Assembly (NCBI RefSeq): GCF_004791695.1
Contig: NZ_SRSO01000005.1
Span: 124,001 to 188,000, forward strand
Reading direction: 5' to 3'
Source of the DNA: Flavivirga rizhaonensis
Lineage (GTDB): Bacteria; Bacteroidota; Bacteroidia; Flavobacteriales; Flavobacteriaceae
DNA length: 64,000 bases
Positions 34,616 through 44,682 of this stretch are shown piece by piece. Below the pieces are notes generated by a model, which worked only from the letters and a program-made list of their open reading frames with translations, was not told where the DNA came from and ran no database searches. How positions within the stretch are numbered: position 1 is the first letter of the stretch; the number at the start of each line of letters is the position of its first letter. Made by a program: the position numbers and the translations under genes.

Positions 34616-35890
34616 TTAGTTTAAATCGAATCCTATATCCTTACGATAATTCATCTTATCAAAATGTAGTTTTTCTATGTTTTGGTAAGATTTTTTTATG
34701 GCTTCTTGGTATGTGTTCCCATACGATGTAATAGCCATAACACGACCTCCAGAAGTAATCACTTTACCACTATGTAATGTAGCTCCAGCATGAAATGGTA
34801 TAGAATCGTGAATATTTTCTATTCCTGTGATTTCTTTTCCTTTTTCATAGGCTTCTGGATAGCCTCCAGAGACTAACATTATTGTTGTTGCTGCCCGTTC
34901 GTCTATTTCAATATTAATTTTATCTAATGTACCATTGGACATTGCTTCAAGTATGTCAACAAAGTCATTTTTTAATCTAGGCAATACTACTTCGGTTTCT
35001 GGATCCCCCATACGTACATTGTATTCTATTACTTTTGGGTCGTCTCCAACTTTAATGAGTCCTATGAATACAAATCCAACATAAGGTAAATTATCCTTTT
35101 TAAACCCACTAATAGTTGGTTTTACAATACGCTCTTCAATTTTATTAAGGAATTCATCTGTTGCAAAAGGAACAGGAGAAACAGCTCCCATACCGCCTGT
35201 ATTTAATCCTGTATCACCTTCTCCTATGCGCTTATAATCCTTTGCTGTTGGTAAAATTTTATAATTCGTACCATCTGTTAACACAAAACAGCTCAATTCT
35301 ATACCATCTAAAAACTCTTCAATAACTACCTTGGTACTTGCTTCACCAAATTTAGCATCAACCAACATACTTTTTAATTCAGCTTTAGCCGCTTCTAAAT
35401 CATTTAAAATAACAACCCCTTTACCAGCTGCTAATCCATCTGCTTTTAAAACATAAGGCGCTTTTAAGGTTTCTAAAAACGCATACCCTTTTTCCACAGT
35501 TTCTTTTGTAAAACTCTCATAAGCTGCTGTTGGAATATGATGTCTATATAAAAATTCTTTAGCAAATTCCTTACTGCCTTCCAATTCTGCTGCTACTTTT
35601 TGAGGACCAATAACAGACACATGCTTAATAGCTTCTTCATTTAAAAAATAATCATGAACGCCATTAACCAAAGGGTCTTCAGGACCAACAACAACCATAT
35701 CAATTCCTTCGTTTAAAACAAGTTCTTTAATGGCATCAAAATCATTTACTCCAATATTTACATTAGTAGCTATCTGAGCTGTTCCGGAATTTCCCGGAGC
35801 AACAAATAGCTGTTTGCATTTTGCGCTTTGAGCAATTTTCCAAGCAAATGTATGTTCTCTTCCTCCAGAGCCAAGAATTAAGATATTCAT
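34616..35890 (-). CDS. purD: Phosphoribosylamine-glycine ligase
   Basis: 424 residues, normal length. Catalyses the second step of purine synthesis, joining glycine to 5-phosphoribosylamine with ATP. The N-terminal domain begins ILILGSGGREHTFAWKIAQS, and the ATP-grasp domain shows YVLKADGLAAGKGVVI and IEYNVRMGDPETEVVLPRL. It is monocistronic, with a 20-bp palindrome just upstream of its ATG. Confidence 0.96.
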   Translation of the reverse strand: MNILILGSGGREHTFAWKIAQSAKCKQLFVAPGNSGTAQIATNVNIGVNDFDAIKELVLNEGIDMVVVGPEDPLVNGVHDYFLNEEAIKHVSVIGPQKVAAELEGSKEFAKEFLYRHHIPTAAYESFTKETVEKGYAFLETLKAPYVLKADGLAAGKGVVILNDLEAAKAELKSMLVDAKFGEASTKVVIEEFLDGIELSCFVLTDGTNYKILPTAKDYKRIGEGDTGLNTGGMGAVSPVPFATDEFLNKIEERIVKPTISGFKKDNLPYVGFVFIGLIKVGDDPKVIEYNVRMGDPETEVVLPRLKNDFVDILEAMSNGTLDKINIEIDERAATTIMLVSGGYPEAYEKGKEITGIENIHDSIPFHAGATLHSGKVITSGGRVMAITSYGNTYQEAIKKSYQNIEKLHFDKMNYRKDIGFDLN

Positions 35891-35906
35891 TGTATTGTGT
35901 TTTTAG

Positions 35907-35926
35907 ATTCCCATTTCCATGGGAAT
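35907..35926. repeat. Palindrome upstream of purD
   Basis: ATTCCCATTTCCATGGGAAT forms an 8-bp stem and lies 17 bases upstream of the purD ATG, inside the predicted leader. It belongs to the same general class (ATTCC...GGAAT) as the repeats near dut and the nucleotidyltransferase. Confidence 0.6.
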
Positions 35927-35978
35927 GACCATTTATTGTTTTTTTAATGCTTTGCATTAAAAAGTGTTTTCTCGAATG

Positions 35979-35986
35979 CAAAAATA
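35979..35986 (-). promoter_or_regulatory. Possible -7 element of purD
   Basis: CAAAAATA on the plus strand is TATTTTTG on the minus strand, matching TAnnTTTG, about 90 bases upstream of purD. No correctly spaced TTG is visible. Confidence 0.35.
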
Positions 35987-36053
35987 AAACTAATGCCACG
36001 AATACACGAATATTTTTTATTTACTTTACAAAACAATTTTATCTTCATTTATT

Positions 36054-37364
36054 TTGAATTTATTCGATCTTTCTTTAAAACTTAAAGGCTTTCCCATACG
36101 AAAAGCTAAACTTGCTTTGAAAGCTATTCAAAAGAAAAGTGATACTGAGTTCAACACTTATGTTGAAACCAAAAAGCAAGATATTGTCGACTATCATTTA
36201 AAGCATAACCCGTTTTACAAATCGTTTGCAAAAAATACTAATCCATTAGACTGGAATTCCGTTCCTGTTATGTCGAAAAAAGATTTGCAACAACCATTAG
36301 AAACACTTTTATCTGATGGGTTTTCAACAAAAAACATTTATATAGATAAGACTTCTGGTGCGTCTGGTCAGCCATTTATTTTCTCTAAAGATAAGTTTAC
36401 GCATGCATTAACTTGGAGTGTTATAATGGATCGGTTTTCTTGGTTTAATCTTAATTTTAATACCACAAAACAGGCGCGGTTTTATGGAATTCCTTTAGAT
36501 AAAAAAGGGTATTACACTGAAAAACTAAAAGACTTTATCAGTAATAGGTATCGGTTTAATGTATTCGATTTAAGTGATAAGGCTCTCGAAAATTGGTTGA
36601 TAGACTTTAAAAGAAAGCCCTTCTATTATATGAATGGTTACACAAGTCCTATTGTTCAATTCGCAAAATATCTTCAGCGTAAAAACATCATACTTCAAAC
36701 TATTTGCCCTACTTTAAAAGCCTGTGTAGTAACGTCTGAAATGCTTTTTGAAGATGACAAAAAACTCATGGAAAAACAATTTGGAGTTCCAATAATTAAT
36801 GAATATGGAGCTTCCGAATTAGATTTAATTGCTTTTGAAAACATAAAAGGAGAATGGATTGCTAACAGGGAAACGCTATTTATAGAAGTTCTAGACGAGA
36901 ATAATCATGTTTTACCTCAGGGAGAAGAAGGTCGTTTAGTGATTACTTCTTTATATAATAAAGCGCAGCCATTCATAAGATATGATATTGGGGATATAGG
37001 TGTTCTTTCAAAAGAAAGCACTCCCAAAAAACCTATCTTGGAAAAACTAACAGGTAGAACAAACGATATGGCTATTTTGCCCAGTGGGAAAAAAGCGGCT
37101 GGCTTAACGTTTTATTACATTACAAAAAGTATTATTGAAGAGGATGGTAGCGTTAAAGAGTTTATTATTGAACAATTAAAGCTCGATACTTTTAAAATTT
37201 ACTATGTTAGCGACAGTGATATGTCTCCAAACAAAAAGGAAATGATAAAGAATGAAATGGGAAATTATCTAGAAAGTGGACTTACCATCCTATTTGAAAG
37301 GCAAACAACTTTAAAACGCTCGAAAAGTGGTAAATTGAAACAATTTTCATCATTAATACACTAA
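36054..37364 (+). CDS. CapK / phenylacetate-CoA ligase-like adenylating enzyme
   Basis: 436 residues. Belongs to the adenylate-forming CapK branch seen in capsule and O-antigen loci. Visible motifs are the phosphate loop KTSGASGQPFIFSKDKF (near residue 100), NEYGASELDLIAFE and the hinge RYDIGDIGVL. The acyl or sugar substrate is unknown. The start must be TTG at 36054, because no upstream in-frame ATG exists and the next one is deep inside the protein. It is followed five bases later by wecB, and opens the plus-strand arm of the polysaccharide locus. Confidence 0.8.
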   Translation: MNLFDLSLKLKGFPIRKAKLALKAIQKKSDTEFNTYVETKKQDIVDYHLKHNPFYKSFAKNTNPLDWNSVPVMSKKDLQQPLETLLSDGFSTKNIYIDKTSGASGQPFIFSKDKFTHALTWSVIMDRFSWFNLNFNTTKQARFYGIPLDKKGYYTEKLKDFISNRYRFNVFDLSDKALENWLIDFKRKPFYYMNGYTSPIVQFAKYLQRKNIILQTICPTLKACVVTSEMLFEDDKKLMEKQFGVPIINEYGASELDLIAFENIKGEWIANRETLFIEVLDENNHVLPQGEEGRLVITSLYNKAQPFIRYDIGDIGVLSKESTPKKPILEKLTGRTNDMAILPSGKKAAGLTFYYITKSIIEEDGSVKEFIIEQLKLDTFKIYYVSDSDMSPNKKEMIKNEMGNYLESGLTILFERQTTLKRSKSGKLKQFSSLIH

Positions 37365-37369
37365 CCCTA

Positions 37370-38464
37370 ATGAATATTACTATAGTTGCTGGTGCCCGGC
37401 CAAACTTTATGAAAATTGCCCCTATTATTGAAGCTATAAAGAATAAAAAAAAGGATGGGGTTCATATTCATTATAGACTTGTACACACTGGACAACACTA
37501 CGACAAAAACTTAAGCGATACGTTCTTTGAAGAATTAAATATTCCTTTCCCAGATAACAACCTTGAAGTTAAAAGCGGTACGCAAGCTGAACAAACTGCA
37601 GCCATTATGATTGGTTTTGAAAAAGAATTAGAACAAAACCCATGTGATTTGGTTATGGTTGTTGGTGATGTTACCTCAACTATGGCTTGTACTATTGTTG
37701 CTAAAAAAGCAAATACGAAAGTGGCACATATTGAAGCTGGGATTCGTTCTGGTGATATGAAAATGCCCGAAGAAATTAATAGAATTGTAACCGATAGTTT
37801 AACCGATTACTTTTTTACGACTTCAAACTACGCTAACGAAAATTTAATAAAACTCGGTATTTCAAAATCGAATATCTTTTTTGTTGGTAACGTCATGATT
37901 GATACACTCCTAAAAAATGAAGCTAGATTAAAAAGACCTGCACTTTGGAAAGATTTGAATTTATCAAATAAAAAGTATTTTGTTATGACGCTACATAGAC
38001 CTAGCAATGTAGATGAAGAAGACCTTCTAAAAAAACTCGTCACTCAAATTGTAACATTAGCCAAGGACTACCCTATAATTTTCCCGTTACACCCCAGAAC
38101 CAAAAAGCTTCTAAGTGGTTTGGATTTAAATTTTAATAACCTTCATTATGTAAATCCATTAGGCTACTTAGAATTTAATTATTTAGTAAAAAATGCTTTT
38201 GCTGTATTAACAGACTCTGGAGGTATAACCGAAGAGACTACTGTTATGAATGTGCCTTGTATTACGCTTAGAGATTCTACAGAACGCCCCGAAACTTGTG
38301 ATATAGGAACCAATATTTTAGTCGGAAATGATCTTGAAAAGATTGAAAATGCTTTTAAGTTATTGTTTTCGAAATCTTGGAAACAAGGAAGTATTCCAGA
38401 ATTATGGGATGGATCTGCTGCAAAGAGAATTATTAATCATTTAGTAGATATTTATAAGTTATAA
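37370..38464 (+). CDS. wecB: UDP-N-acetylglucosamine 2-epimerase (non-hydrolysing)
   Basis: 364 residues. Interconverts UDP-GlcNAc and UDP-ManNAc for surface glycans. The GT-B-like fold shows the N-terminal VAGARPNFMKIAPIIEAI, HTGQHYDKNLSD, IEAGIRSGDMKMPEEINR and LTDSGGITEETTVM. The EEINR block fits the non-hydrolysing WecB class. No wecC-like ManNAc dehydrogenase lies beside it, so ManNAc may be used directly. The stop overlaps the next gene start by one base. Confidence 0.9.
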   Translation: MNITIVAGARPNFMKIAPIIEAIKNKKKDGVHIHYRLVHTGQHYDKNLSDTFFEELNIPFPDNNLEVKSGTQAEQTAAIMIGFEKELEQNPCDLVMVVGDVTSTMACTIVAKKANTKVAHIEAGIRSGDMKMPEEINRIVTDSLTDYFFTTSNYANENLIKLGISKSNIFFVGNVMIDTLLKNEARLKRPALWKDLNLSNKKYFVMTLHRPSNVDEEDLLKKLVTQIVTLAKDYPIIFPLHPRTKKLLSGLDLNFNNLHYVNPLGYLEFNYLVKNAFAVLTDSGGITEETTVMNVPCITLRDSTERPETCDIGTNILVGNDLEKIENAFKLLFSKSWKQGSIPELWDGSAAKRIINHLVDIYKL

Positions 38465-39627
38465 TGACCGATATCCTCATCATAACGAATTATTTTCCTC
38501 CAGAAACTGGAGCCGCTTCAAACCGCATCTTCCATTTAGCTAATGGCCTGCAAAAACATAATTTTAACGTATCTGTTTTAACGCCTTTACCTAATTATCC
38601 AACAGGTCAAATTTTTGAAGACTATAAAGGAAAGTTTAAAAGCTCTTCCATAGAAAACAATATTATTATTCATCGTTTATGGATATATGCTAGTAACTCT
38701 AAAAATAAGCTGTTGCGCTTAATAGCTATGCTTTCCTATAGCTTTAGTTTATGCTGGTTTTTTGCTTGGAATAAAATCCCGAAAACGGTTATCATACAAT
38801 CTCCTCCTTTACTGGTTGCATTTACCTCAATGCTATTTCTTCGTTCCAAAAAACGAAAGCTTATTTTAAATGTAAGCGACTTATGGCCCATTGCAGGGTT
38901 AGAGTTAGGAGCTTTTAAAAAGAATTTCAGCTATAAATTACTCGAAAAAATTGAACGTTTTAATTATAAACATACTGATTTAGTTTTAGGGCAGAGCAAT
39001 GAAATTATAAATCACGTAAAATCTTTGTTTCCAGAAAAGGATACTTTTTTATATCGTAATTATCCAGATTTTATCGCACCTGAAATTCCTGAAAGAGCAG
39101 AGTCAAAAGGAAAATTAAAAATGGTATATGCTGGTTTGTTAGGCATAGCACAAGGGATTTATAAGTTGTGTCAAGAATTAGATTATACTCATGTTCAACT
39201 TCATATTTATGGTACTGGTGCTGAACGAGAAAAAATTCAAGCTCTTATTTCTAACAATTCAGAATTAGATGTTATATATCATGGTGAGGTCTCAAGAGAT
39301 AAGTTACATGAAGCACTTATAGGATATGATTTAACCATTATCCCGCTATTAAATAGGATTTATGGGTCTGTACCTTCAAAAATATTTGAATATGCCAGAT
39401 TAGGCTTGCCTATGATTTATTTTGGTGGTGGTGAGGGAGAAGAAATAATTGAACAATATAATTTAGGTTGGATTGCGGAAGCAGGTAATTATAATAATTT
39501 GAATACTATTATTTCTAAAATTAAATCTTTAGATTTAGAATTAAAAAATAGAGAACAAATAATAAAAACAGCTATTGAATATTTTGATTTTAGTAAGCAA
39601 TTAGATTTGTTAATTGAAAAGATTTAA
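38464..39627 (+). CDS. Glycosyltransferase family 4
   Basis: 387 residues, GT-B fold. The N-terminus (TDILIITNYFPPETGAASNR) and the acceptor-side blocks resemble WbuB-like GT4 enzymes. The C-terminal nucleotide-sugar site reads IPLLNRIYGSVPSKIFEYAR, in which the usual first Glu of the E-x7-E motif is replaced, as in other WbuB-type proteins. Donor and acceptor are unknown. The last gene of the plus-strand arm, its stop codon overlaps the convergent initiating transferase by four bases. Confidence 0.85.
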   Translation: MTDILIITNYFPPETGAASNRIFHLANGLQKHNFNVSVLTPLPNYPTGQIFEDYKGKFKSSSIENNIIIHRLWIYASNSKNKLLRLIAMLSYSFSLCWFFAWNKIPKTVIIQSPPLLVAFTSMLFLRSKKRKLILNVSDLWPIAGLELGAFKKNFSYKLLEKIERFNYKHTDLVLGQSNEIINHVKSLFPEKDTFLYRNYPDFIAPEIPERAESKGKLKMVYAGLLGIAQGIYKLCQELDYTHVQLHIYGTGAEREKIQALISNNSELDVIYHGEVSRDKLHEALIGYDLTIIPLLNRIYGSVPSKIFEYARLGLPMIYFGGGEGEEIIEQYNLGWIAEAGNYNNLNTIISKIKSLDLELKNREQIIKTAIEYFDFSKQLDLLIEKI

Positions 39628-40976
39628 TAAGCTTTTTCTTCGCCTTTAATGGCATTTAAAAATGTTTGTAGCATAATCTTTAAATCTAACAACAAGGACC
39701 AGTTTTCGATATAAAAAATATCATATTTCACACGATTAATAATATCTTTTTCTTCTTCTATTTCTCCTCTAAACCCACTTATTTGAGCCAAGCCTGTAAT
39801 ACCTGGTTTTACAAAATGACGCACCATAAATTTATCTACTCGCTGCGCATACATATTTGTATGACTTACCATATGAGGGCGAGGACCGACAACAGACATA
39901 TTACCAAATAATACATTAAAAAACTGAGGCAGTTCATCTATACTAGTTTTTCGAATAAATGCTCCTATTTTTGTAATTCGTTGATCTCCTTTTGTTGCCT
40001 GATGCAAATGAGCATTTTCATTTGGGGTCATGGATCTAAACTTATAACAATCAAATTCTTCATAGTTAAACCCATTCCTTGATTGTTTAAAAAATACAGG
40101 ACCTTTAGATTCTATCTTTATCAATATGGCTAAAATTGGGGTCAACCATGACAACACAAATACAATAATGAATGAAGAAAATAGAATATCAAATAAACGT
40201 TTAAGAAATTTGTTTAGCGATTCTTGCAATGGTATTTCTCTTATAGATAAAATCGGAATATAATCATAATATTCATATTTAAGTTTTCTTGAAAATATAT
40301 CTTTATTGTCTGGAATAAATTTTAGTTCTCTTAAATTGTTATCAGCAAAATCAATCAGTTGATTAATTTGTTTATTAGACAATGCAGATACAGAAAAATA
40401 TATTTCATCTATATCATTATCTATGATATACCTCAAACACTTCTCTAAAGAAAAGTCCCTCTCATTAACACTAAAATCACCTTTAAACTTGTACCCAAAG
40501 TCTAATCTTCTATTAAATGTCTTTATTAGTTGTCTTGTTTTTTCATTCTCACCAATAACTATAATATTTCTGGTATTACCACTTAATACCGATCTATATT
40601 TTTTTAATAAAACAAGTGTTAAAACCTTAAATATGGATATTAATAAAAAAATCAGCATTAAATAATTTGCCAATCCTAATCTACTAATATTAGGTTGTTT
40701 AAAAAACCCTATATAGGCATAAATAATAATTACAAAAAATACCATTTGCCTTAATAAAAGTGTTATGATTTGAATTATCCGAGTATGTCTTTGAATTTCA
40801 TAAAAATGATTTATAAAAGATATAGTTATCCACATTAATGAAATATATATACTGAACATATAGACATTCATCAAGTTTATTTCAAATAAAAAGACGGCAC
40901 CGTTTATAATCCCTAAATCAATTAAGTATGAAATAGGCTTTAAAAATCCCGAATATCTTCCCTTTTTATAACTCAA
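39624..40976 (-). CDS. Polyprenyl-phosphate sugar-phosphate transferase (WcaJ/WbaP type)
   Basis: 450 residues: four to five N-terminal membrane helices (about 10-115), a Rossmann-like CoA-binding-type domain (about 135-240), and the C-terminal bacterial sugar transferase domain (about 262-450). The last shows KFRSM, TSIDELPQFFNVLFGNMSVV and GPRPH. It transfers a sugar-1-phosphate to undecaprenyl phosphate, the first committed step of repeat-unit assembly. The sugar cannot be read from sequence. It is at the promoter-distal end of the long minus-strand operon. Confidence 0.9.
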   Translation of the reverse strand: MSYKKGRYSGFLKPISYLIDLGIINGAVFLFEINLMNVYMFSIYISLMWITISFINHFYEIQRHTRIIQIITLLLRQMVFFVIIIYAYIGFFKQPNISRLGLANYLMLIFLLISIFKVLTLVLLKKYRSVLSGNTRNIIVIGENEKTRQLIKTFNRRLDFGYKFKGDFSVNERDFSLEKCLRYIIDNDIDEIYFSVSALSNKQINQLIDFADNNLRELKFIPDNKDIFSRKLKYEYYDYIPILSIREIPLQESLNKFLKRLFDILFSSFIIVFVLSWLTPILAILIKIESKGPVFFKQSRNGFNYEEFDCYKFRSMTPNENAHLHQATKGDQRITKIGAFIRKTSIDELPQFFNVLFGNMSVVGPRPHMVSHTNMYAQRVDKFMVRHFVKPGITGLAQISGFRGEIEEEKDIINRVKYDIFYIENWSLLLDLKIMLQTFLNAIKGEEKAY

Positions 40977-40978
40977 AA

Positions 40979-41965
40979 CTATCTCTTTATATGATCTTTA
41001 AAATCTTTATGATCTCTTTTATGCAGATCTTCCTTAGACATGCTTTTAAAATAGTTATATGTTTTTAACATCCCTTCATCCCTTTCAATTTTTGGCTCCC
41101 AACCTAATATCTTTTTTGCTAAACTAATATTAGGTTGTCTTTGAAGGGGATCATCTTGTGGTAATTTCTTGTATATTATTTTTTGATTCGTCCCTGTTAA
41201 TTTAATGATCTCTTCAGCAAAGTCTTTAATAGTTATTTCGTATGGATTCCCAATATTAACAGGATAGGAATAATCACTTAACAATAATCTATAAATACCT
41301 TCCACTTGATCATCTACATAACAAAAAGAACGTGTTTGAGATCCATCACCAAATATAGTTAAATCTTCGCCTCTTAGTGCTTGCCCCATAAATGCAGGAA
41401 TTACACGTCCATCATTAAGCCGCATTTTTGGTCCATAGGTATTAAATATACGAACAATACGAGTCTCTAGGCCATGAAATCTATGGTATGCCATGGTTAT
41501 AGACTCTTGAAAACGCTTAGCTTCATCATAAACACCTCTAGGGCCAATAGTATTTACATTACCATAATAATCTTCTGTTTGGGGGTGAACTAATGGATCT
41601 CCATAAACTTCAGATGTTGAGGCTATAAGTATTCTAGCTTTTTTAGCTTTTGCTAGCCCTAATAAATTGTGAGTTCCTAAAGAACCTACTTTTAATGTTT
41701 GAATAGGGATCTTTAGATAATCTATTGGGCTTGCAGGTGAAGCAAAATGAAGTATATAATCTAAACCTCCTTCAATACTTATAAACTCAGTAACATCGTG
41801 CTCTATAAACTCAAAATTCGGATTTCCTTCTAAATGAGAAAGATTTTTTTTATCTCCTGTTATAAAGTTGTCCATCCCAATGACATGGTAGCCTTCTTTA
41901 ATAAATCGATCACATAAGTGTGAGCCTAAAAAACCTGCTGCTCCTGTAATCAAGACTCTTCTCAT
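40979..41965 (-). CDS. UDP-glucuronate decarboxylase (UDP-xylose synthase)
   Basis: 328 residues, extended SDR. It converts UDP-glucuronate to UDP-xylose via a 4-keto intermediate. NAD-binding [39 protein letters not shown] and catalytic Tyr-x-x-x-Lys in [11 protein letters not shown] are all typical of UXS. The gene lies directly after ugd, which provides its substrate. Some relatives stop at the 4-keto sugar, so xylose is likely but not certain. Confidence 0.9.
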   Translation of the reverse strand: MRRVLITGAAGFLGSHLCDRFIKEGYHVIGMDNFITGDKKNLSHLEGNPNFEFIEHDVTEFISIEGGLDYILHFASPASPIDYLKIPIQTLKVGSLGTHNLLGLAKAKKARILIASTSEVYGDPLVHPQTEDYYGNVNTIGPRGVYDEAKRFQESITMAYHRFHGLETRIVRIFNTYGPKMRLNDGRVIPAFMGQALRGEDLTIFGDGSQTRSFCYVDDQVEGIYRLLLSDYSYPVNIGNPYEITIKDFAEEIIKLTGTNQKIIYKKLPQDDPLQRQPNISLAKKILGWEPKIERDEGMLKTYNYFKSMSKEDLHKRDHKDFKDHIKR

Positions 41966-41971
41966 AACAAT

Positions 41972-43372
41972 TTAATTTCCCGTTCCTATATTATAATAAA
42001 TAAATCCTATTTCTTTTAACTCTTCTTTGTTCAAAAGGCCTCTCCCATCAAACACAAAAGCAGGTTTTTGCATGTTTTTATAAATACTTTTCCAGTCATA
42101 ATTTTTAAACTCATCCCATTCAGTTAATATAGCTATGGCATGAGAATCTTTACAAGCTTTATAAGGATCATTATTTATAGTTAATAAACTTTTATTCTCA
42201 TCAGATGAACGCGTATTTAGGTAATCTAAATCGGTATATATTCTTTCTTCAGGAACTTTAGGATCATAAACTGATACTTGAGCTTGCTCATTTAATAAAT
42301 TATCAGCAACCTTAATAGCCGCAGACTCACGAGTATCGTTAGTGTCCTTTTTAAATGCCCATCCTAAAAAAGTGATTTTTTTACCGGAAACGGTATTATA
42401 TAAAGTACTAACGATATTGTCTGAAAAACGATTCTTTTGATGTTCGTTCATAAGGATTACCTGCTCCCAATAGTCTGCAACTTCATTTAAACCGTAGCTT
42501 TTAGCAATATATACTAAATTTAAAATATCTTTCTGGAAACAAGATCCTCCGAAACCAACAGATGCATTCAAAAATTTAGGACCAATTCTGGAATCCATGC
42601 CAATAGCTTTTGAAACTTCTTTAACATCCGCTCCAGTTTTTTCACATATTTCGGACATTGCATTTATAGAAGATACTCGCTGTGCTAGAAATGCATTAGC
42701 AGTGAGTTTGGATAGTTCTGAAGACCAAACATTGGTAGTCAAGATTCTTTCTTTAGATATCCAATTTGCATAAATATCTACCAAAGCCTTCATCGCTAGC
42801 TCTCCTTCTTTAGAAGAAGTATCTCCCCCAATTAATACCCTATCTGGTTTTAATAAATCTTGGACAGCTGTTCCCTCAGCTAAAAACTCAGGATTCGATA
42901 AGATTTGAAATTGGACACCATTACCTGTATTATCCAAAATACTTTTAATAGCTGATGCTGTCCTTACAGGTAGCGTAGATTTTTCAACGACTATTTTATC
43001 TTGTTTAGCAACTTTAGCTATTTGCCTTGCGCAAAGCTCAATGTATTTTAAATCGGCAGCCATTCCTTTACCTTTTCCGTATGTCTTAGTGGGTGTATTT
43101 ACAGAAATAAAAATCATATCTGCTTCGTCAATGGCTTTGTCAACATTTGTTGAGAAAAAGAGATTTCTTCCTCTCACCTCTTTTACAATACCATCCAAGC
43201 CTGGTTCAAAAACAGGAAGCTTATTTAAATCTGTAGAATTCCATGCAGCTATTCTAGATTCATTAATGTCTACAATAGTGATTTTTATGTATGGGCATTG
43301 TTTAGCTACAACGGCCATTGTAGGACTACCTACATAGCCAGCGCCGATACAACATATATTTTTTACTTTCAT
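41972..43372 (-). CDS. ugd: UDP-glucose 6-dehydrogenase
   Basis: 466 residues, of the longer eukaryote-like branch of the family. Oxidises UDP-glucose to UDP-glucuronate with two NAD+. NAD-binding [16 protein letters not shown], the catalytic Cys in [15 protein letters not shown], and the C-terminal [18 protein letters not shown] are present. It feeds the decarboxylase seven bases downstream. Glucuronate could also enter the glycan directly. Confidence 0.93.
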   Translation of the reverse strand: MKVKNICCIGAGYVGSPTMAVVAKQCPYIKITIVDINESRIAAWNSTDLNKLPVFEPGLDGIVKEVRGRNLFFSTNVDKAIDEADMIFISVNTPTKTYGKGKGMAADLKYIELCARQIAKVAKQDKIVVEKSTLPVRTASAIKSILDNTGNGVQFQILSNPEFLAEGTAVQDLLKPDRVLIGGDTSSKEGELAMKALVDIYANWISKERILTTNVWSSELSKLTANAFLAQRVSSINAMSEICEKTGADVKEVSKAIGMDSRIGPKFLNASVGFGGSCFQKDILNLVYIAKSYGLNEVADYWEQVILMNEHQKNRFSDNIVSTLYNTVSGKKITFLGWAFKKDTNDTRESAAIKVADNLLNEQAQVSVYDPKVPEERIYTDLDYLNTRSSDENKSLLTINNDPYKACKDSHAIAILTEWDEFKNYDWKSIYKNMQKPAFVFDGRGLLNKEELKEIGFIYYNIGTGN

Positions 43373-43440
43373 TTAAACTATTTTAAACTGTAAATTTATA
43401 CAATTAATTATCGCTTTAAGCATAAATAACTCTCATTGTT

Positions 43441-44658
43441 TTAAAGCTTACTAATGAATTTATTTAATACTTTATCTTTGGAAAATTTCTCTTCAACATA
43501 GGCTTTAGCATTTAATCCTAATTTATAACATAACGCCTTATCTTCTTTTAAAAGCATAATTTGTTTTATAATCTGATTAATTGATTTACCATCAAAATAA
43601 AAGCCTCCATTTGAATCATCAAAAACCTTAGCAACTTCACTCATAATATTCCCTGTAACTATTGAAGGTCTTGCACTTGCCATCATTCCTAATATTTTTG
43701 ATGGCATTACAGTATCTATAACATCACTTTTCTGAAATAAAATGTGTAAGTCTGCGCTAGAAAGTAATGATGGTAATTCATTATAAGGAACTAAATTAAA
43801 ATGTTTTACGAATTTATAATCTTTTATTTCTTGTAATACATTTTCTTTTTCGGCTCCTTCACCAACCACAACAACTTCTATATCTGTTAATTTTTCCAAA
43901 CCCTTCAGGACCTTTAAAAAAAAGATCCAATCTTGTTTTGCTCCTATATTTCCCGAATACAATATTTTGAATGCTTCCGATTTTAAGTATCTATGTTTCT
44001 CTATTTCATTATTAGTAAACTTTTCTATATCGATCCAATTGGTCAAATAATAAGTTTTTGTCTTTGTTTTTTCTTTTAACTTATTAATCATACCATAACT
44101 TATTGTGGATACTACATCTGCTTTTTTTAGAACAAATTTTTCAATATGCAGCAAAAGTTTTATAACAAATTTTTTATTACCATTTAACAATCCTGAGTCG
44201 ATGGCCGCATCAAACTCAAAATCTTGAATGTGTACCCAAAGCTTCGATTTGTATTTTGCTTTTAAAAACCAACCTAATAATGCAGATGTTGTAAATGGAA
44301 TAATTGAAATAACAATATCTGGGCTCTTAACTTTAAAAAGGTTAATAAAATTCCCAAAAGTAAAGCTCATCAAATGAATTATTCGTTTTATGAAAGTAGG
44401 GTTTTTAGGAACATATTGCCTGCTTCTATATACTTTAACACCATTTATAACTTCTTTAATTAAGTAGCCCTTAGTTTTATAATCTTGTCTTATCTCCCAT
44501 TGTGGATAGTAAGGGAATCCTGTAATTACAGAAACCTCAAATCCCTTAGAAGCTAAATACTCAGCTTTTTGAGTTGTGTACAGACCAATAGCACTGTCTT
44601 CTGGGTGGTAATTTATTCCAATGATTACTATTTTTTTTTTCCTTGTTTCGATTTTCAT
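43441..44658 (-). CDS. Glycosyltransferase family 4 (WbuB-like)
   Basis: 405 residues, GT-B. The N-terminus IVIIGINYHPEDSAIGLYTT and the donor site IDTVMPSKILGMMASARPSI match the WbuB group of GT4, where the first Glu of E-x7-E is usually missing. A Lys-rich N-terminus (ETRKKKIV) precedes the first strand. Specificity is unknown. It begins the AT-rich part of the locus. Confidence 0.85.
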   Translation of the reverse strand: MKIETRKKKIVIIGINYHPEDSAIGLYTTQKAEYLASKGFEVSVITGFPYYPQWEIRQDYKTKGYLIKEVINGVKVYRSRQYVPKNPTFIKRIIHLMSFTFGNFINLFKVKSPDIVISIIPFTTSALLGWFLKAKYKSKLWVHIQDFEFDAAIDSGLLNGNKKFVIKLLLHIEKFVLKKADVVSTISYGMINKLKEKTKTKTYYLTNWIDIEKFTNNEIEKHRYLKSEAFKILYSGNIGAKQDWIFFLKVLKGLEKLTDIEVVVVGEGAEKENVLQEIKDYKFVKHFNLVPYNELPSLLSSADLHILFQKSDVIDTVMPSKILGMMASARPSIVTGNIMSEVAKVFDDSNGGFYFDGKSINQIIKQIMLLKEDKALCYKLGLNAKAYVEEKFSKDKVLNKFISKL

Positions 44659-44682
44659 TAAATAACAATGATATTATAGTTA

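Noticed and set aside
37370..38464. wecB as a hydrolysing NeuC-type epimerase supplying sialic acid synthesis
   Set aside because: The residues around RSGDMKMPEEINR fit the non-hydrolysing class, and the gene is in the opposite-strand arm, away from the nonulosonate genes.
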